This document shows, piece after piece, positions 13,189 through 22,609 of a stretch of 34,575 bases of DNA (the first letter of the stretch is position 1; the number at the start of each line of letters is the position of its first letter). This DNA is from Cecembia sp. (lineage in GTDB: Bacteria > Bacteroidota > Bacteroidia > Cytophagales > Cyclobacteriaceae), in the NCBI RefSeq assembly GCF_007126775.1, contig NZ_SLAP01000159.1, positions 1 to 34,575 of the forward strand, written 5' to 3'. The translations under genes were made by a program, and so were the position numbers. The notes under the pieces are model-generated. The model was not told the origin of the DNA, ran no database searches, and saw only the letters and a program-made list of their open reading frames with translations.

Positions 13189-15734
13189 TGGGGCGCTGGG
13201 TTTTCGATTCGCTTGATATGTTCATTCAGTTCTCCTGCTGTCCAGGGATATACCCGTCCTTGATTGGTATGGCGGGTAGTGCCCACCAACCTGCCGCTGA
13301 CCGGGCCGGCCTGATTGCCCCATTCATTACGGATATAGGTGAGAATCGCTGCAATATTGCCATCGTCCATGGTGGAGTGGGAAGGCATGACAGGTAGAAT
13401 TTCAGGGGCATCATATGTTTTACCGGCAATTTCCAAAGGCCCTTCCATACCGTGTAGGATGATCAGTGCCAAGCGGGTTTCATTATCAGTTACCCATTCT
13501 GAACCTGCCAAAGGAGGGCCCATGCGGTTCACTCCTTTACCATCTGAGCCATGACAGCCTGCGCAGCTCGCAAGGTATTTCTGTCTGCCCTGGGCAAACT
13601 GTTTCAAGGCGATCTCATCCAGGCTGACCGATGAAGCCATTAAGTTTGTCGGAGAATATCCTGGCCATTGAAACATCCGTTTAAGCATTTCTGCCTTATT
13701 ATCACTTAAATTTTTTTCGGCGAGGTCAATGATCAAAGGTTTCCGCGGGTATTCCAACAAACCCAGATTTTGATTCTCTACTGCTTGAATGGCCAGGCTA
13801 TTCAGTGCAATATTTACCTTCCAATCTTCATTGTCCTTGCTTTTTTCTACCCATTGGACCAATTCTCTGATTTCCTGTATATTTTTCTTTCTTATAACAG
13901 CGGAAAGGAGCATCTCTAATAAAATTTCTTTTTCTGGACTACCTTTTTCCCAGTTATCATTATTCCATAATTCCCTTGCCATGGAGAATTCCCTATCTTG
14001 AAGACCGCTCATCAGGGCATCTCTGATCAAAAGCTCCTCGCCATATTTTTCAAACAGGATTTCGGTTAAGGTTATTTGGCTGGCTTCGGGAAGTATGGAA
14101 GCACTCAAGGCCAACTGGAGTGCGCGTTTACGGGAAGCCTTAGGCGCTTCGTTCATGAGGAATACATGGAAGTTTTCCAAGATTTCTGGTTCTTCTAGGA
14201 TTTTTAATTCTACCAATCGCAATGCATGATTTGCCAAAAGGGTGGAAGGGTCTGACATCAACCAAAGCAATAAATCGCTGGATAGCATTTCCATACCCTC
14301 TAAAGTCCACAGGGCATGCAATCTTCCCAATTCATTGGTCCCATCTTTGACCATAATCTCCAATGCTGGCACAAGGGATCGGTCTTGCCTTTCCACCAGC
14401 AGCCTTTGGGCCATGTCCCTATGCCATCCTATTGGATGTTGTAGCCTTTGAACCAAGTCTTCACTGCTTTCTTGAGAAAGTTGCGGAAAGGCGGATGGTT
14501 TCCATTTTTTGGGTACTATTCTCCAAATTCTTCCCATGTGTATGGGCAGAACCAGGTCTTTCTTCAAGGTTTGCTCCCTCAGGTAAGGAGTTACATAGGA
14601 GCCATGTTGGATCAATCCACGGTACATATCGGCCACGTAAAGCGCCCCATCAGGACCTACTGCCATATGAACCGGACGAAAGCGTTCATCTTTGGAGGCT
14701 AAAAACTCCCTTCCTGGATTAGGATCAAATGCTTCCAGGATTATCCCTGCTTCTTTTACTACATTCCTTTTCACCAAGTTACCCGCCGGCTCACAGACAA
14801 AAACATTTCCATAGTATTCCTCTGGGAACAAGTTGCTTCTAAATACGGTGGGGGAGCAGGCGGCTGTGAATTCCAGCAAGCGGCCTTCTTCATCCAGCGT
14901 GCCCGGGATGTAGCCCCTGTTCACAGCAAGGGTTGGCCTTATTGGATAAATTCTTCTATCAATTGTCAATCCATGGTCAATGCCAGAGGAGGATGTATGA
15001 TTGGGATTTCTTCCCAGATAATTTGGAGGTACCAAATCCCCATGGAGCTGGGACCAGTTGTAGTTATAAATTAACCTTCCCTGGTCATCCTGGCTGATGC
15101 CGTATTGCCCTCTGGCTTCTGTGCTGTCCCTGATCCATTCTCCCTTTACCTGGCGGTAACGCAATTTGGATTTGGCACTGTAGTACCAGTTGTCAATATT
15201 CCTGAGCAACCCATTGTCTGAATGTTCAGGGATGCCATTGGCAGCATAAGTGGAGTCGAAAAGTTCTTTACGGTCAGCAATCAGATCCCCATTATCATCA
15301 TAAGTGATCCACAAGGCATTGTTCTCAGCCACCAGAGCACCTCCCTTGATCAGCCCAAGGGCTCTTGGCATTATGAGGCTATCCAGATAGATAGTGCTTT
15401 TGTCCATTTGTCCATTCCCATTGGTATCTTCCAAAACATTGATTCTTCCCAGAGGTAATTTTTCTCCCTCCCCGTCAATATCCGGCATGAAGCTCCTCAT
15501 TTCTATGACCCAAAGCCTGCCATCTTCATCAAAAGTGATAAAAATTGGATCCTGCACCAGGGGTTCGGAGACTACCAATTGTATTTCAAATCCCTGTTCA
15601 ATTTGGAAAGTCTTCAATGCTTCTTGAGGACTTTTGGGAGGAGAAGGGGTATTTCCGTCAATGGGGCTTTCTGCTGTACAGGCGAAAAGCCATACAAGGG
15701 CTAGAAAGGGAAACAAAGACCTGGGTAGGTTCAT
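13185..15734 (-). CDS. PVC-type haem-binding membrane-bound dehydrogenase, lipoprotein
   Basis: This 849-residue lipoprotein is built of a signal peptide with lipobox LFAC, an N-terminal beta-propeller-like domain of the membrane-bound dehydrogenase type (for example EDGRLWVIEMR, VADMYRGLIQHG), a central helical HEAT-like region, and a C-terminal cytochrome c domain with CAGCH at about 724-728 and a downstream MP motif as candidate axial Met. It probably oxidises a sugar or alcohol in the periplasm and passes electrons to the respiratory chain. I chose the ATG at 15734, because the frame extending to 15788 adds 18 residues before a clear lipoprotein signal. It is first in an operon with the TIM barrel and SDR. 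Confidence 0.9.
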   Translation of the reverse strand: MNLPRSLFPFLALVWLFACTAESPIDGNTPSPPKSPQEALKTFQIEQGFEIQLVVSEPLVQDPIFITFDEDGRLWVIEMRSFMPDIDGEGEKLPLGRINVLEDTNGNGQMDKSTIYLDSLIMPRALGLIKGGALVAENNALWITYDDNGDLIADRKELFDSTYAANGIPEHSDNGLLRNIDNWYYSAKSKLRYRQVKGEWIRDSTEARGQYGISQDDQGRLIYNYNWSQLHGDLVPPNYLGRNPNHTSSSGIDHGLTIDRRIYPIRPTLAVNRGYIPGTLDEEGRLLEFTAACSPTVFRSNLFPEEYYGNVFVCEPAGNLVKRNVVKEAGIILEAFDPNPGREFLASKDERFRPVHMAVGPDGALYVADMYRGLIQHGSYVTPYLREQTLKKDLVLPIHMGRIWRIVPKKWKPSAFPQLSQESSEDLVQRLQHPIGWHRDMAQRLLVERQDRSLVPALEIMVKDGTNELGRLHALWTLEGMEMLSSDLLLWLMSDPSTLLANHALRLVELKILEEPEILENFHVFLMNEAPKASRKRALQLALSASILPEASQITLTEILFEKYGEELLIRDALMSGLQDREFSMARELWNNDNWEKGSPEKEILLEMLLSAVIRKKNIQEIRELVQWVEKSKDNEDWKVNIALNSLAIQAVENQNLGLLEYPRKPLIIDLAEKNLSDNKAEMLKRMFQWPGYSPTNLMASSVSLDEIALKQFAQGRQKYLASCAGCHGSDGKGVNRMGPPLAGSEWVTDNETRLALIILHGMEGPLEIAGKTYDAPEILPVMPSHSTMDDGNIAAILTYIRNEWGNQAGPVSGRLVGTTRHTNQGRVYPWTAGELNEHIKRIENPAPQ

Positions 15735-15962
15735 CTTGGGCTTAAAGTAATAGGTTATAATGGGTAATATTTGCCGTGAATGAAGCATTTCATTTACAGT
15801 TGTCTATAAGTTGGCATTATTTATTTAAAAGCACAAAAAAGAATTACAGAAACGGCTAAATAATTGATTGACAAAAAAATATAGATAGGCTTTGAGAAAA
15901 GGGTAGGTGAAGCCAATGCATTATTCAACACTCATTATGTTATTTTTACAATAAGAAAACGC

Positions 15963-16002
15963 CTTTTGTGTAATCCTTAATGGATTGCTATTAAAAAGGT
16001 GT
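15963..16002. promoter_or_regulatory. Nested inverted repeat in a divergent promoter region
   Basis: The 318-base gap between the haem dehydrogenase (leftward) and the carboxylesterase (rightward) contains CCTTTT...AAAAGG enclosing a perfect AATCC/GGATT hairpin. It could be an operator or leader hairpin for the carboxylesterase. A possible plus-strand promoter is TTG at 15868 with CTTTG ending at 15894. Nothing else in the gap is recognisable. Confidence 0.3.
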
Positions 16003-16052
16003 CTTTTTGTTTAGATTGAATAAGTTTTTTTTAAAAAATAAACCTAATAGCC

Positions 16053-17723
16053 ATGGCAACAAACAGAAGAGAGTTTTTACAAAAAGTGGGACTTGGAGGG
16101 GCTGGCTTGGGTATGGCCGCAGCGATACCTTTGAAAGGTATCACCAATCCCGATAAGCATATAAATTCTTTTGATGAAGCTGATCAGTTTCTTCGAATAG
16201 GAGATGACATAGCCAATGCGGAGACTATTTATGGAAAAATCAGAGGTTATGAGCTAAATGGGATATACACCTTTCTTGGTGTTTCTTATGGGGCTGATAC
16301 CACTGGGAAAAATAGATTTATGCCACCCCAAAGGCCAGAACCCTGGTCTGATGTAAAACATACGATTTGGTGGGGTAATTCTGCCCCTCAGATTATGGAT
16401 AACCGTTATGCTAATGTCCATTATTCCTTTGCTGATCATTGGAACTATGATGATGTCAGCGAAGATTGCCTTAAACTCAATGTTTGGACTCCTGGAATAG
16501 CTGATGGTAAAAAGCGCCCAGTTTTGGTATGGCTCCATGGTGGAGGATTCACGAATGGCAATGCCATTGAACAGGATGGTTACCATGGGGAGAACCTGAG
16601 TAAGCAAGGGGATATTGTATTCGTATCCATCAATCACCGCTTGGGCCCGATGGGATTCACGGATCTATCAGGAGTAGGTGGTGAAAAATATAAAGCTTCA
16701 GGAAATGTGGGCATGTTGGATATTGTGGCTGCTTTGGACTGGGTGAAGGAAAATATTTCCAACTTTGGCGGAGATCCCGATAATCTGACCATCATCGGAC
16801 AATCTGGAGGCGGCTCAAAAGTAACCGCTACCCTGGCTATGCCCATTGCTAAAGGCAAAGTACAGAAAGCTGTTGCCTTAAGCGGTTCCATGCTGAAAGG
16901 GATTGATCCCAATTATTCAAAGAAATTGGGCGAATATGTGATGAAGGAAGCAGGTCTTACTCCTGCGACTTTGGATAAATTGCAGGAAGTACCTTGGAGA
17001 ACATACCTGGATATCTCCTACCGTGCTTTGGAAAAAATGAGGGAGGAAAGTACGGGCAGCTCCAGAACTGGATTTGCGCCAGTTGCCGATGGGGCTTATC
17101 TTCCATCTGGGGAATTTTTCTCAGGTCCGGACAGCGATGGATCCGATATTCCATTGATGATTTGTACCACTTTTCATGAATGGAACCCTACCAGGGCAAA
17201 CCCTGAATTGGAGGCCATCAATTTTCAGGGTGTTATAGAGCAGATCAAGCCAAGATTCGGCAACCAATCTGAAAGTATAGTAAATGCATATCAAGCTAAT
17301 TTTCCGGAGAAAAAACCTGCTGAAATCTGGTCTATGATTTTATCCAATAGGTTATCTGCTGTAAATACAGCCACCTTCAAATCCAAACAGAATGCACCGG
17401 TTTATATGGCCTGGTTTGGCTGGGAACCTAATTTATACAGTGGTAGGATGCGGGCCTTTCATTGCATAGATATCTGTTTTTGGTTTGCCAATACAGACAG
17501 AATGTACACCCATACGGGGGGAGGTAGTAGGCCAAGAAAACTTTCTGAAAAGATGTCAGATGCCTTGCTCGCCTTTATGCGTACTGGAAATCCCAATAAT
17601 CCTCAGCTTCCTGATTGGCCAGCTTTTACGGTTGAAAATGGAGAAACCATGGTGTTGAATGATCGCTGCGGTGTGGAAAATGATCCAGATAGATCAGCCC
17701 GGCTGTCCCTCTCCTCCATCTGA
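16053..17723 (+). CDS. Tat-exported type-B carboxylesterase
   Basis: This 556-residue alpha/beta hydrolase of the carboxylesterase type-B family has a Tat signal, NRREFLQKVG (4-13), with a hydrophobic stretch to about residue 26. The oxyanion-hole sequence WLHGGGF, the nucleophile Ser251 in GQSGGG and the catalytic His470 in AFHCIDICFWFAN are visible; the acidic member lies in between and is not certain. It should hydrolyse carboxylic esters in the periplasm, possibly acyl groups on plant-derived sugars. It is transcribed alone, divergent from the haem dehydrogenase operon. Its last 30 bases overlap the end of the convergent dipeptidase gene. Confidence 0.92.
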   Translation: MATNRREFLQKVGLGGAGLGMAAAIPLKGITNPDKHINSFDEADQFLRIGDDIANAETIYGKIRGYELNGIYTFLGVSYGADTTGKNRFMPPQRPEPWSDVKHTIWWGNSAPQIMDNRYANVHYSFADHWNYDDVSEDCLKLNVWTPGIADGKKRPVLVWLHGGGFTNGNAIEQDGYHGENLSKQGDIVFVSINHRLGPMGFTDLSGVGGEKYKASGNVGMLDIVAALDWVKENISNFGGDPDNLTIIGQSGGGSKVTATLAMPIAKGKVQKAVALSGSMLKGIDPNYSKKLGEYVMKEAGLTPATLDKLQEVPWRTYLDISYRALEKMREESTGSSRTGFAPVADGAYLPSGEFFSGPDSDGSDIPLMICTTFHEWNPTRANPELEAINFQGVIEQIKPRFGNQSESIVNAYQANFPEKKPAEIWSMILSNRLSAVNTATFKSKQNAPVYMAWFGWEPNLYSGRMRAFHCIDICFWFANTDRMYTHTGGGSRPRKLSEKMSDALLAFMRTGNPNNPQLPDWPAFTVENGETMVLNDRCGVENDPDRSARLSLSSI

Positions 17724-18791
17724 TTTCCAGGCTTTGCGGAGGAAGCGTAGCCAATTGCCAAACATGACCTTTTCAATGTCTTTAGCGGAGTAACCTCGCT
17801 TGGATAGCAGGGAAGGAATCTTTTGAAGATCTGCGATGGTGTCCAGATCATGGGGGCATTGCTCTTTTCCAAAAGCACCATCCAAATCTGAACCGATCCC
17901 AATATGATCTGCGTTGCCTGCAAGCTGACAGATATGGTCAAGGTGGTCAATCAGTTTTTCCAGGTTGCAGCCCATTTCCTTGGGTTGGGATTTGCCTCTT
18001 ACCCAGTTTGGCACCATCATCCAGGCATCCATCGCTCCTCCAATTACTGCACCTCTTTCGATCAGCACTTTGAGCTGCTCATCGGAAAATTGGCGGTTGT
18101 GGTTGACCAAAGCCCTGCAATTGTTATGGCTGGCCCAAACATATCCATGAAAATGATCCATAGCCTGCCAGAAGGCATCATCGCATAGATGGGTGGCATC
18201 CAGGATGATATTGAGGCGCTCCATTTCCTTAAGCAACTCCAGACCCTTAGGCCCCATTTTTCCTGTGGCATCTGTGCCATTGGCATATCTTCCCGGGCCA
18301 TAATGTGCAGGACCTAGAGCCCTAAGTCCATTTTCATGAGCCTTTTCCAGGTAATTGATATGAACAATAGAGTCAGCTCCTTCAAGCGACAAAATATAAC
18401 CAATGGGTTTGGGGCCAAAAGGCAGTTCATTTAACCAGAGATGTAGGTGCTTTTCCAAGCTTTCGAGATCCTTGATCTGAACCATCTCCCCTGCATCTTC
18501 CATGGCCTTGTACCAGGCCAACTGCCCTTGGGTCTGTGCCCATGCCTGCTCCGGGGAATGCCAGCCCGGAAGTGGATTGTCTTTGTCAACAAAGCGGGCA
18601 ATTTGTGTAGCCACCACCAGCCCTATATTTCCTTTTCTGAGTTCAGGCAAGGAAACAGTAGCCTTTCCCCTGTCGGGTTTGTCAACTAATCCCTTTTCCC
18701 GAAGATTGATCTCAGCAACAGGTTTTCTCAAGTCCCTGTTCCATTCCAGGGCATTCATACTCAGGTCTAAATGGGCGTCTATGGTGAACAT
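17694..18791 (-). CDS. Membrane dipeptidase-like metallopeptidase, family M19
   Basis: This 365-residue protein of the renal-dipeptidase (M19) family contains zinc-site motifs DAHLDL (His7, Asp9), LSLEGADS (bridging Glu), DATHLCD and WASHNNCR (the two later His), and GSDLDGAF near the C-terminus. No signal peptide is seen, so the enzyme is probably cytoplasmic. M19 enzymes cleave dipeptides, often with a D-residue at the C-terminal side. It lies in the same orientation downstream of a RidA/GntP pair, separated from it by decayed genes. A RidA protein next to a dipeptidase would suit amino-acid or D-amino-acid breakdown; this link is inference. Confidence 0.92.
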   Translation of the reverse strand: MFTIDAHLDLSMNALEWNRDLRKPVAEINLREKGLVDKPDRGKATVSLPELRKGNIGLVVATQIARFVDKDNPLPGWHSPEQAWAQTQGQLAWYKAMEDAGEMVQIKDLESLEKHLHLWLNELPFGPKPIGYILSLEGADSIVHINYLEKAHENGLRALGPAHYGPGRYANGTDATGKMGPKGLELLKEMERLNIILDATHLCDDAFWQAMDHFHGYVWASHNNCRALVNHNRQFSDEQLKVLIERGAVIGGAMDAWMMVPNWVRGKSQPKEMGCNLEKLIDHLDHICQLAGNADHIGIGSDLDGAFGKEQCPHDLDTIADLQKIPSLLSKRGYSAKDIEKVMFGNWLRFLRKAWKSDGGEGQPG

Positions 18792-18870
18792 TTTTTTTTC
18801 TTAAAACTAATGAAAATTTTTAATCATGGCTATTGAAAGGTTTTTAACCCCACCTTATCGGACTGGTAGG

Positions 18871-18955
18871 AACTTCGAAGTTATGGTGGGCATTTAGCTC
18901 ATTTTCAATCCATCATCATTCATTTTCCCGACTCTACCTTCCAACTTCCGAAGTT
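18871..18955. repeat. Pair of AACTTC/GAAGTT palindromes
   Basis: AACTTCGAAGTT (18871-18882) is a perfect 12-base palindrome, and AACTTCCGAAGTT (18943-18955) is the same with one extra central base, about 60 bases apart. The second directly follows the stop of the short protein at 18957. They may be operator sites, or the join left by loss of the 3' part of that gene. The 18792-18956 gap holds nothing else I recognise. Confidence 0.4.
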
Positions 18956-18956
18956 A

Positions 18957-19232
18957 TTAGCTTACCATTTGATTCTGTACAGGGACTTCAGACCTATAAA
19001 GATGATGCCAGCCGGACCTTAGCATCAACTTCCCACGCTGTCCTGTTCCCAAATAAGCCTTAAATGGTATGGCTATCTGAAGAGGAAAGCCCATACTTTG
19101 CCAGTTGAGACTTGGACCGGCTTCAACCCCGAGTGATAAGTGACTATTACCTTTTTGCGCAAATGCGTTTAAAGCAAAACCAAGGAATAAGACCAATAAA
19201 ACAGTTATATTTTTAATTTTCTCGATATCCAT
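18957..19232 (-). CDS. Short secreted protein, probably a truncated outer-membrane protein
   Basis: This 91-residue protein has a clear signal peptide (NITVLLVLFLGFALNAFAQ, cleavage after AFAQ), then alternating segments such as HLSLGVEAGPSLNW, FPLQIAIPFKAYLG and GKLMLRSGWHHLY that look like the first beta strands of a porin-like barrel. Barrels of this kind normally need about 180 residues or more, so this is likely the remaining 5' part of a longer gene. Its start overlaps the end of the preceding (broken) gene by 20 bases, indicating one operon. No specific family is recognised. Confidence 0.55.
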   Translation of the reverse strand: MDIEKIKNITVLLVLFLGFALNAFAQKGNSHLSLGVEAGPSLNWQSMGFPLQIAIPFKAYLGTGQRGKLMLRSGWHHLYRSEVPVQNQMVS

Positions 19233-20022
19233 AACTATAGAAACCGGAATGGTTCTTTAAATTTTCACCTAACCTGTACCGCATACTTAAGAAATGATTC
19301 AGCGAAGTACCTCTTTGTACAACCTTAAAGTCATGAATAATATCTGGTGCATTACTGACTGTATAACTGCCTTCATTTGTTACCATATCCCTGGTTCCAA
19401 GCATTCCTGAGAATCTGTAAGCTAGATGAAACCTTGATGTCAATTGATAACGTACTTCTACACCCAGCTCGGGTACTAAGGAGAAGCGGTTTATAACCCT
19501 ACTTTCAAATTGCATTCCTATATTCGGGGCTGGCTGGGGGAAAACAGGAGTACCCGAGCCAAAATATCCAGTCCAATCCCTGCTATCAAATTGATAGAAG
19601 GAAATAATTCCTCCTGTAAGATGAAGGCTAAATCTTTAGTATGCTAATCCAGTATGATAAATGGCCCGAAGTGGGACTTGTAAAGTAGCAAATCCTCCAC
19701 CTCCATTATCTCCATATCTGGAGAAAGACATAAAGCCGGGTTCATTGTAGAAAGCACTTACGGTGGTATTGAATGTGGTTCTGTACATTGCCAGTTCAAA
19801 ATCCCATCTTTCACTATGATCATAAGTCAGTCCCAATCCTAAAGTGCCAGAGGGATGGAGATTTCGGAATAAATACCCTTGGGGATCCGTAAAATCGGCT
19901 TTTTCGTTTCTTACCCCGGCGTCAATGCCCAGGGAAAATTTTCCCTGGGCATGGGTTTTACAGAAAGCCGAAAAACCCATTATTATTATAGTATTGATAA
20001 TGTTTTTCACTAGGTGGCTCAT
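19213..20022 (-). pseudogene. Outer-membrane beta-barrel-like gene interrupted by an in-frame TAA
   Basis: The frame from ATG 20022 to the stop at 19213 spans 270 codons in one unbroken register except for TAA at 19638-19636 (codon 129). Before it are a signal peptide (NIINTIIIMGFSAFCKTHAQ) and barrel-like strands (TLGLGLTYDHSERWDFELAMYR). After it the same register continues with RFSLHLTGG, FYQFDSRDWTGYFG and VEVRYQLTSRFHLAYRFSG, clearly the rest of the same protein. So it is a nonsense mutation, a sequencing error or readthrough. The start overlaps the upstream stop as ATGA. It resembles small Bacteroidota outer-membrane barrel proteins; no named family. Confidence 0.75.
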
Positions 20023-20638
20023 ACCCTCTTAGGTGTTTTTAATTCCATATCAACTTCATCTTCTCCGTTTTCCGGGTTTCCAAATAAAAAAATCCCTGGT
20101 TCTAACTCATAAAAGGGGTCTTCTTCAAAATCATGGCTGGCATAGATGGCATCTATTTCCTCCGGGGTGGTGGATAATAAAAATTGTTCGACCCTATCCG
20201 TAAAGTAATCATGGTAAACCCAGGTACCAAATTCTGTATATCTGACTACTTTACCATCTATGATTACCTCTCTCTTTTCATTGACAATAGATGCCGTAAA
20301 GTCATCAGCGATGATTGGGTCTTCTTCAACGTCATCATCCTCCAATCTTAGCGGGAAGGGTTGGTTTTGGCCAATTCCTCGTTTTTTTGTCTTAGCGATA
20401 CAAATTGACATTCAAACAACTGCAATTCTTCCGCTGGTTTTTCTATATTTTTTTCAACGAAATCAGAAAAACTGGCCAGGTTTTTAAAAGCAATTCTTCC
20501 CGTAGCATCCAGTTCCGGACTGAAGATTTTAGACTTCCAATCATCATCAACACCTATCATGTCAGGATTTTCAGCAAATTCCTGACGTGAAAACAATAAA
20601 ATTGTTAGCAAAAACTTTATTTGTAAATTTTCCATCAT
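20019..20638 (-). pseudogene. Secreted hypothetical protein split by a -1 frameshift at A AAA AAC
   Basis: The first frame (20638-20348) gives a possible signal peptide (MMENLQIKFLLTILLFSRQ) and about 75 further residues ending in LRQKNEELAK. The second frame (to 20019) continues with RGIGQNQPFPLRLEDDDVEED, then REVIIDGKVVRYTEFGTWVYHD and an acidic C-terminus. A -1 shift joins them into about 206 residues. The frames meet at CAAAAAAAC, in which A AAA AAC is in the zero frame, the classic slippery heptamer. Just after it, GGAATTGG can pair with CCAA and TTCC. Either programmed frameshifting or loss of one A from the run explains it; the decayed neighbours favour mutation. Function unknown. Confidence 0.65.
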
Positions 20639-20728
20639 TTTAAAAGTTTAAATGGTTGAAAATGTGACAAATAAAATCTACTAGTAATTTCGGAAACAAT
20701 TTTTAGATTTTCAATAGTTGGCTTGAAA

Positions 20729-21196
20729 TTATACGGATAACTCAAACATCGCCTCAATCTCCACGGGAATATTATCCGGAAGAGAACCCATGCCCACGGC
20801 ACTTCTCACCCCAATGCCATTTTCCTCTCCCCAAACGGCAGCAAAGAGTTCACTGCAACCGTTGATCACATAGGGATGTCTTTCGAAATCTGCTGTTGCG
20901 TTGACCATGCCCAAGACCTTGATGACCCTTTTGACTTTATTGAGGGAGCCTATGTTGGCTTTTATTGTTGACAGCATGGCAAGCCCAACCTGCCTCGCAG
21001 CTAATTTTCCGGACTCGATATCCATATCTACTCCAATCCGTCCAATGATCAAAGTACCGTCTTCTTTTACGGTACCGTGACCGGAAAGGTAAAGGTATTT
21101 CCCATCTACCAAACAGGGTTTGTATACCCCAAGTGGTTTGGGAGCAGGTGGAAGGGTAAGGCCTAAGGCTTCGAAATTTTCTTCAGCTGTTTTCAT
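20729..21196 (-). CDS. RidA/YjgF-family protein
   Basis: This 155-residue member of the RidA (YjgF/YER057c/UK114) superfamily belongs to the longer subgroup that begins ENFEALGLTLPPAPKPLGVYKP. Characteristic parts are YLSGHGTV, the KRVIKVLGMVNA segment and the active-site region IGVRSAVGMGSLPDNIPVEIEA, with the Arg and Glu used for imine or enamine binding in deaminating members. RidA proteins hydrolyse reactive 2-aminoacrylate-type enamines formed by PLP enzymes. It is 10 bases downstream of the second GntP permease, so the two are surely co-transcribed. This suggests handling of an imported amino or hydroxy acid. Confidence 0.93.
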   Translation of the reverse strand: MKTAEENFEALGLTLPPAPKPLGVYKPCLVDGKYLYLSGHGTVKEDGTLIIGRIGVDMDIESGKLAARQVGLAMLSTIKANIGSLNKVKRVIKVLGMVNATADFERHPYVINGCSELFAAVWGEENGIGVRSAVGMGSLPDNIPVEIEAMFELSV

Positions 21197-21206
21197 ATTT
21201 TTTTAT

Positions 21207-22520
21207 TTAAATAAATATATCCAATACCAATACTCCCAGCAAGCCCACCACCGCGACAATGGTTTCCATCAAGGACCAGGATTTGAGGGTATCTTTTACG
21301 GAAAGGTTGAAATATTCTTTATATAACCAAAACCCTCCATCATTAAAATGGGAGAACATCAGGCTCCCCGCACCGATGGAGAGCACCAGGAGATTGGGAT
21401 CTACCTGCCCCATGCCCACCATGGGCGCGATGATGCCGGCCGTGGTCAGTCCGGCAACTGTGGCAGAACCAACTGCTACCCGTATAATGGCAGTAATGGT
21501 CCATGCCAGGATAAGGGGGTGGACATCCCAGCCCTGCAGGGCATCGGCAATTTCTATACTTACTCCTGAGGCCATCAGCACTTCTTTCAGTGCCCCAGCT
21601 CCGGCAATAATGAGCAGGATCATGGCGATGTCTTTGGTAGCAATGACATAGATGTCCATAAGTTGTTCCGTTTTGAATTTCATCTGTATACCAAGGGTGT
21701 AAGAAGCCAATAAAAGGGAGATAAGCATCACCATTCCTGGATCACCTATGAATTGGATATAAGGATAAAAGACATGCTCTTCAGCTAGCTGGAAGTTGAG
21801 GATCGTCGTGCCAATCAGTAGAAAAACTGGGAAAAGTGCCGAAAAAAAGCTATTTAAGGCACCGGGAAGTTCACTTTCTTCCTTTGGTTTCGCCTGAAAA
21901 GTGGCCAAAGGTTTGGCATCGATTTTTTTCAGAAATTTAGCAAAAAAGGGTCCTGCAATAATAATGGTCGGAACTGCGATAAATAATCCGTAAACCAAGG
22001 TTAATCCCATATTAGCATCAAACTGGGCAACCAATGCCGCAGGGGAAGGATGGGGAGGAAGGAATCCATGTGTTACCGAAAGTGCAGCCAAAAGTGGCAT
22101 GCCCACATAGACGGCGGGTAGTTTGTACCTATAAGAAACCGTGAATACCAAAGGGACCAAGAGTACAAAGCCTACATTGTAAAAAAGGGGAATACCCACC
22201 ACTAAGCCTGTCAGCATCATGGCCCAGGTTACGTTTTTTACACCAAAAATACCCATTAGGACATCGGATATCCTTTGTGCTGCCCCACTTTCAGCGACCA
22301 ATTTTCCCAACATGGCGCCCATTACAATAATGATGACAAGGTCACCCAATAAGGAGCCTATGCCTTTTTGGATAGAGCCAGCCAGTTGCCCTATTGGAAT
22401 ACCCAATAAAATTCCTGCAAGGATGGAAGCAATTAAAAAAGCAATGAACGGATTGAATTTCAGCCAGGTGATCAGCAGGATCAAAACCGCTATACTGATC
22501 AAAAGAAACAGAAAGGTCAT
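21207..22520 (-). CDS. GntP-family permease (second copy)
   Basis: This 437-residue inner-membrane permease of the GntP family has about 12 hydrophobic segments. It carries VVGIPLFYNVGFVLLVPLVF and VTHGFLPPHPSPAA, close to the gluconate permeases of E. coli as I recall, and VGSATVAGLTTAGIIAPMV in the second half. It differs considerably from the permease at 9924-11255, so the two represent separate GntP subfamilies and probably separate substrates. Co-transcription with RidA hints at an amino-acid-related substrate such as D-serine (DsdX is a GntP member), but gluconate is equally possible. Confidence 0.93.
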   Translation of the reverse strand: MTFLFLLISIAVLILLITWLKFNPFIAFLIASILAGILLGIPIGQLAGSIQKGIGSLLGDLVIIIVMGAMLGKLVAESGAAQRISDVLMGIFGVKNVTWAMMLTGLVVGIPLFYNVGFVLLVPLVFTVSYRYKLPAVYVGMPLLAALSVTHGFLPPHPSPAALVAQFDANMGLTLVYGLFIAVPTIIIAGPFFAKFLKKIDAKPLATFQAKPKEESELPGALNSFFSALFPVFLLIGTTILNFQLAEEHVFYPYIQFIGDPGMVMLISLLLASYTLGIQMKFKTEQLMDIYVIATKDIAMILLIIAGAGALKEVLMASGVSIEIADALQGWDVHPLILAWTITAIIRVAVGSATVAGLTTAGIIAPMVGMGQVDPNLLVLSIGAGSLMFSHFNDGGFWLYKEYFNLSVKDTLKSWSLMETIVAVVGLLGVLVLDIFI

Positions 22521-22609
22521 AGGTCAGGTTTGGGTTGAAATGACAATTTAAAAAAGATATTGGAAAGCTTTTGGCATGTACGCAATTCAATTTGACAAAC
22601 GGGTGATAT

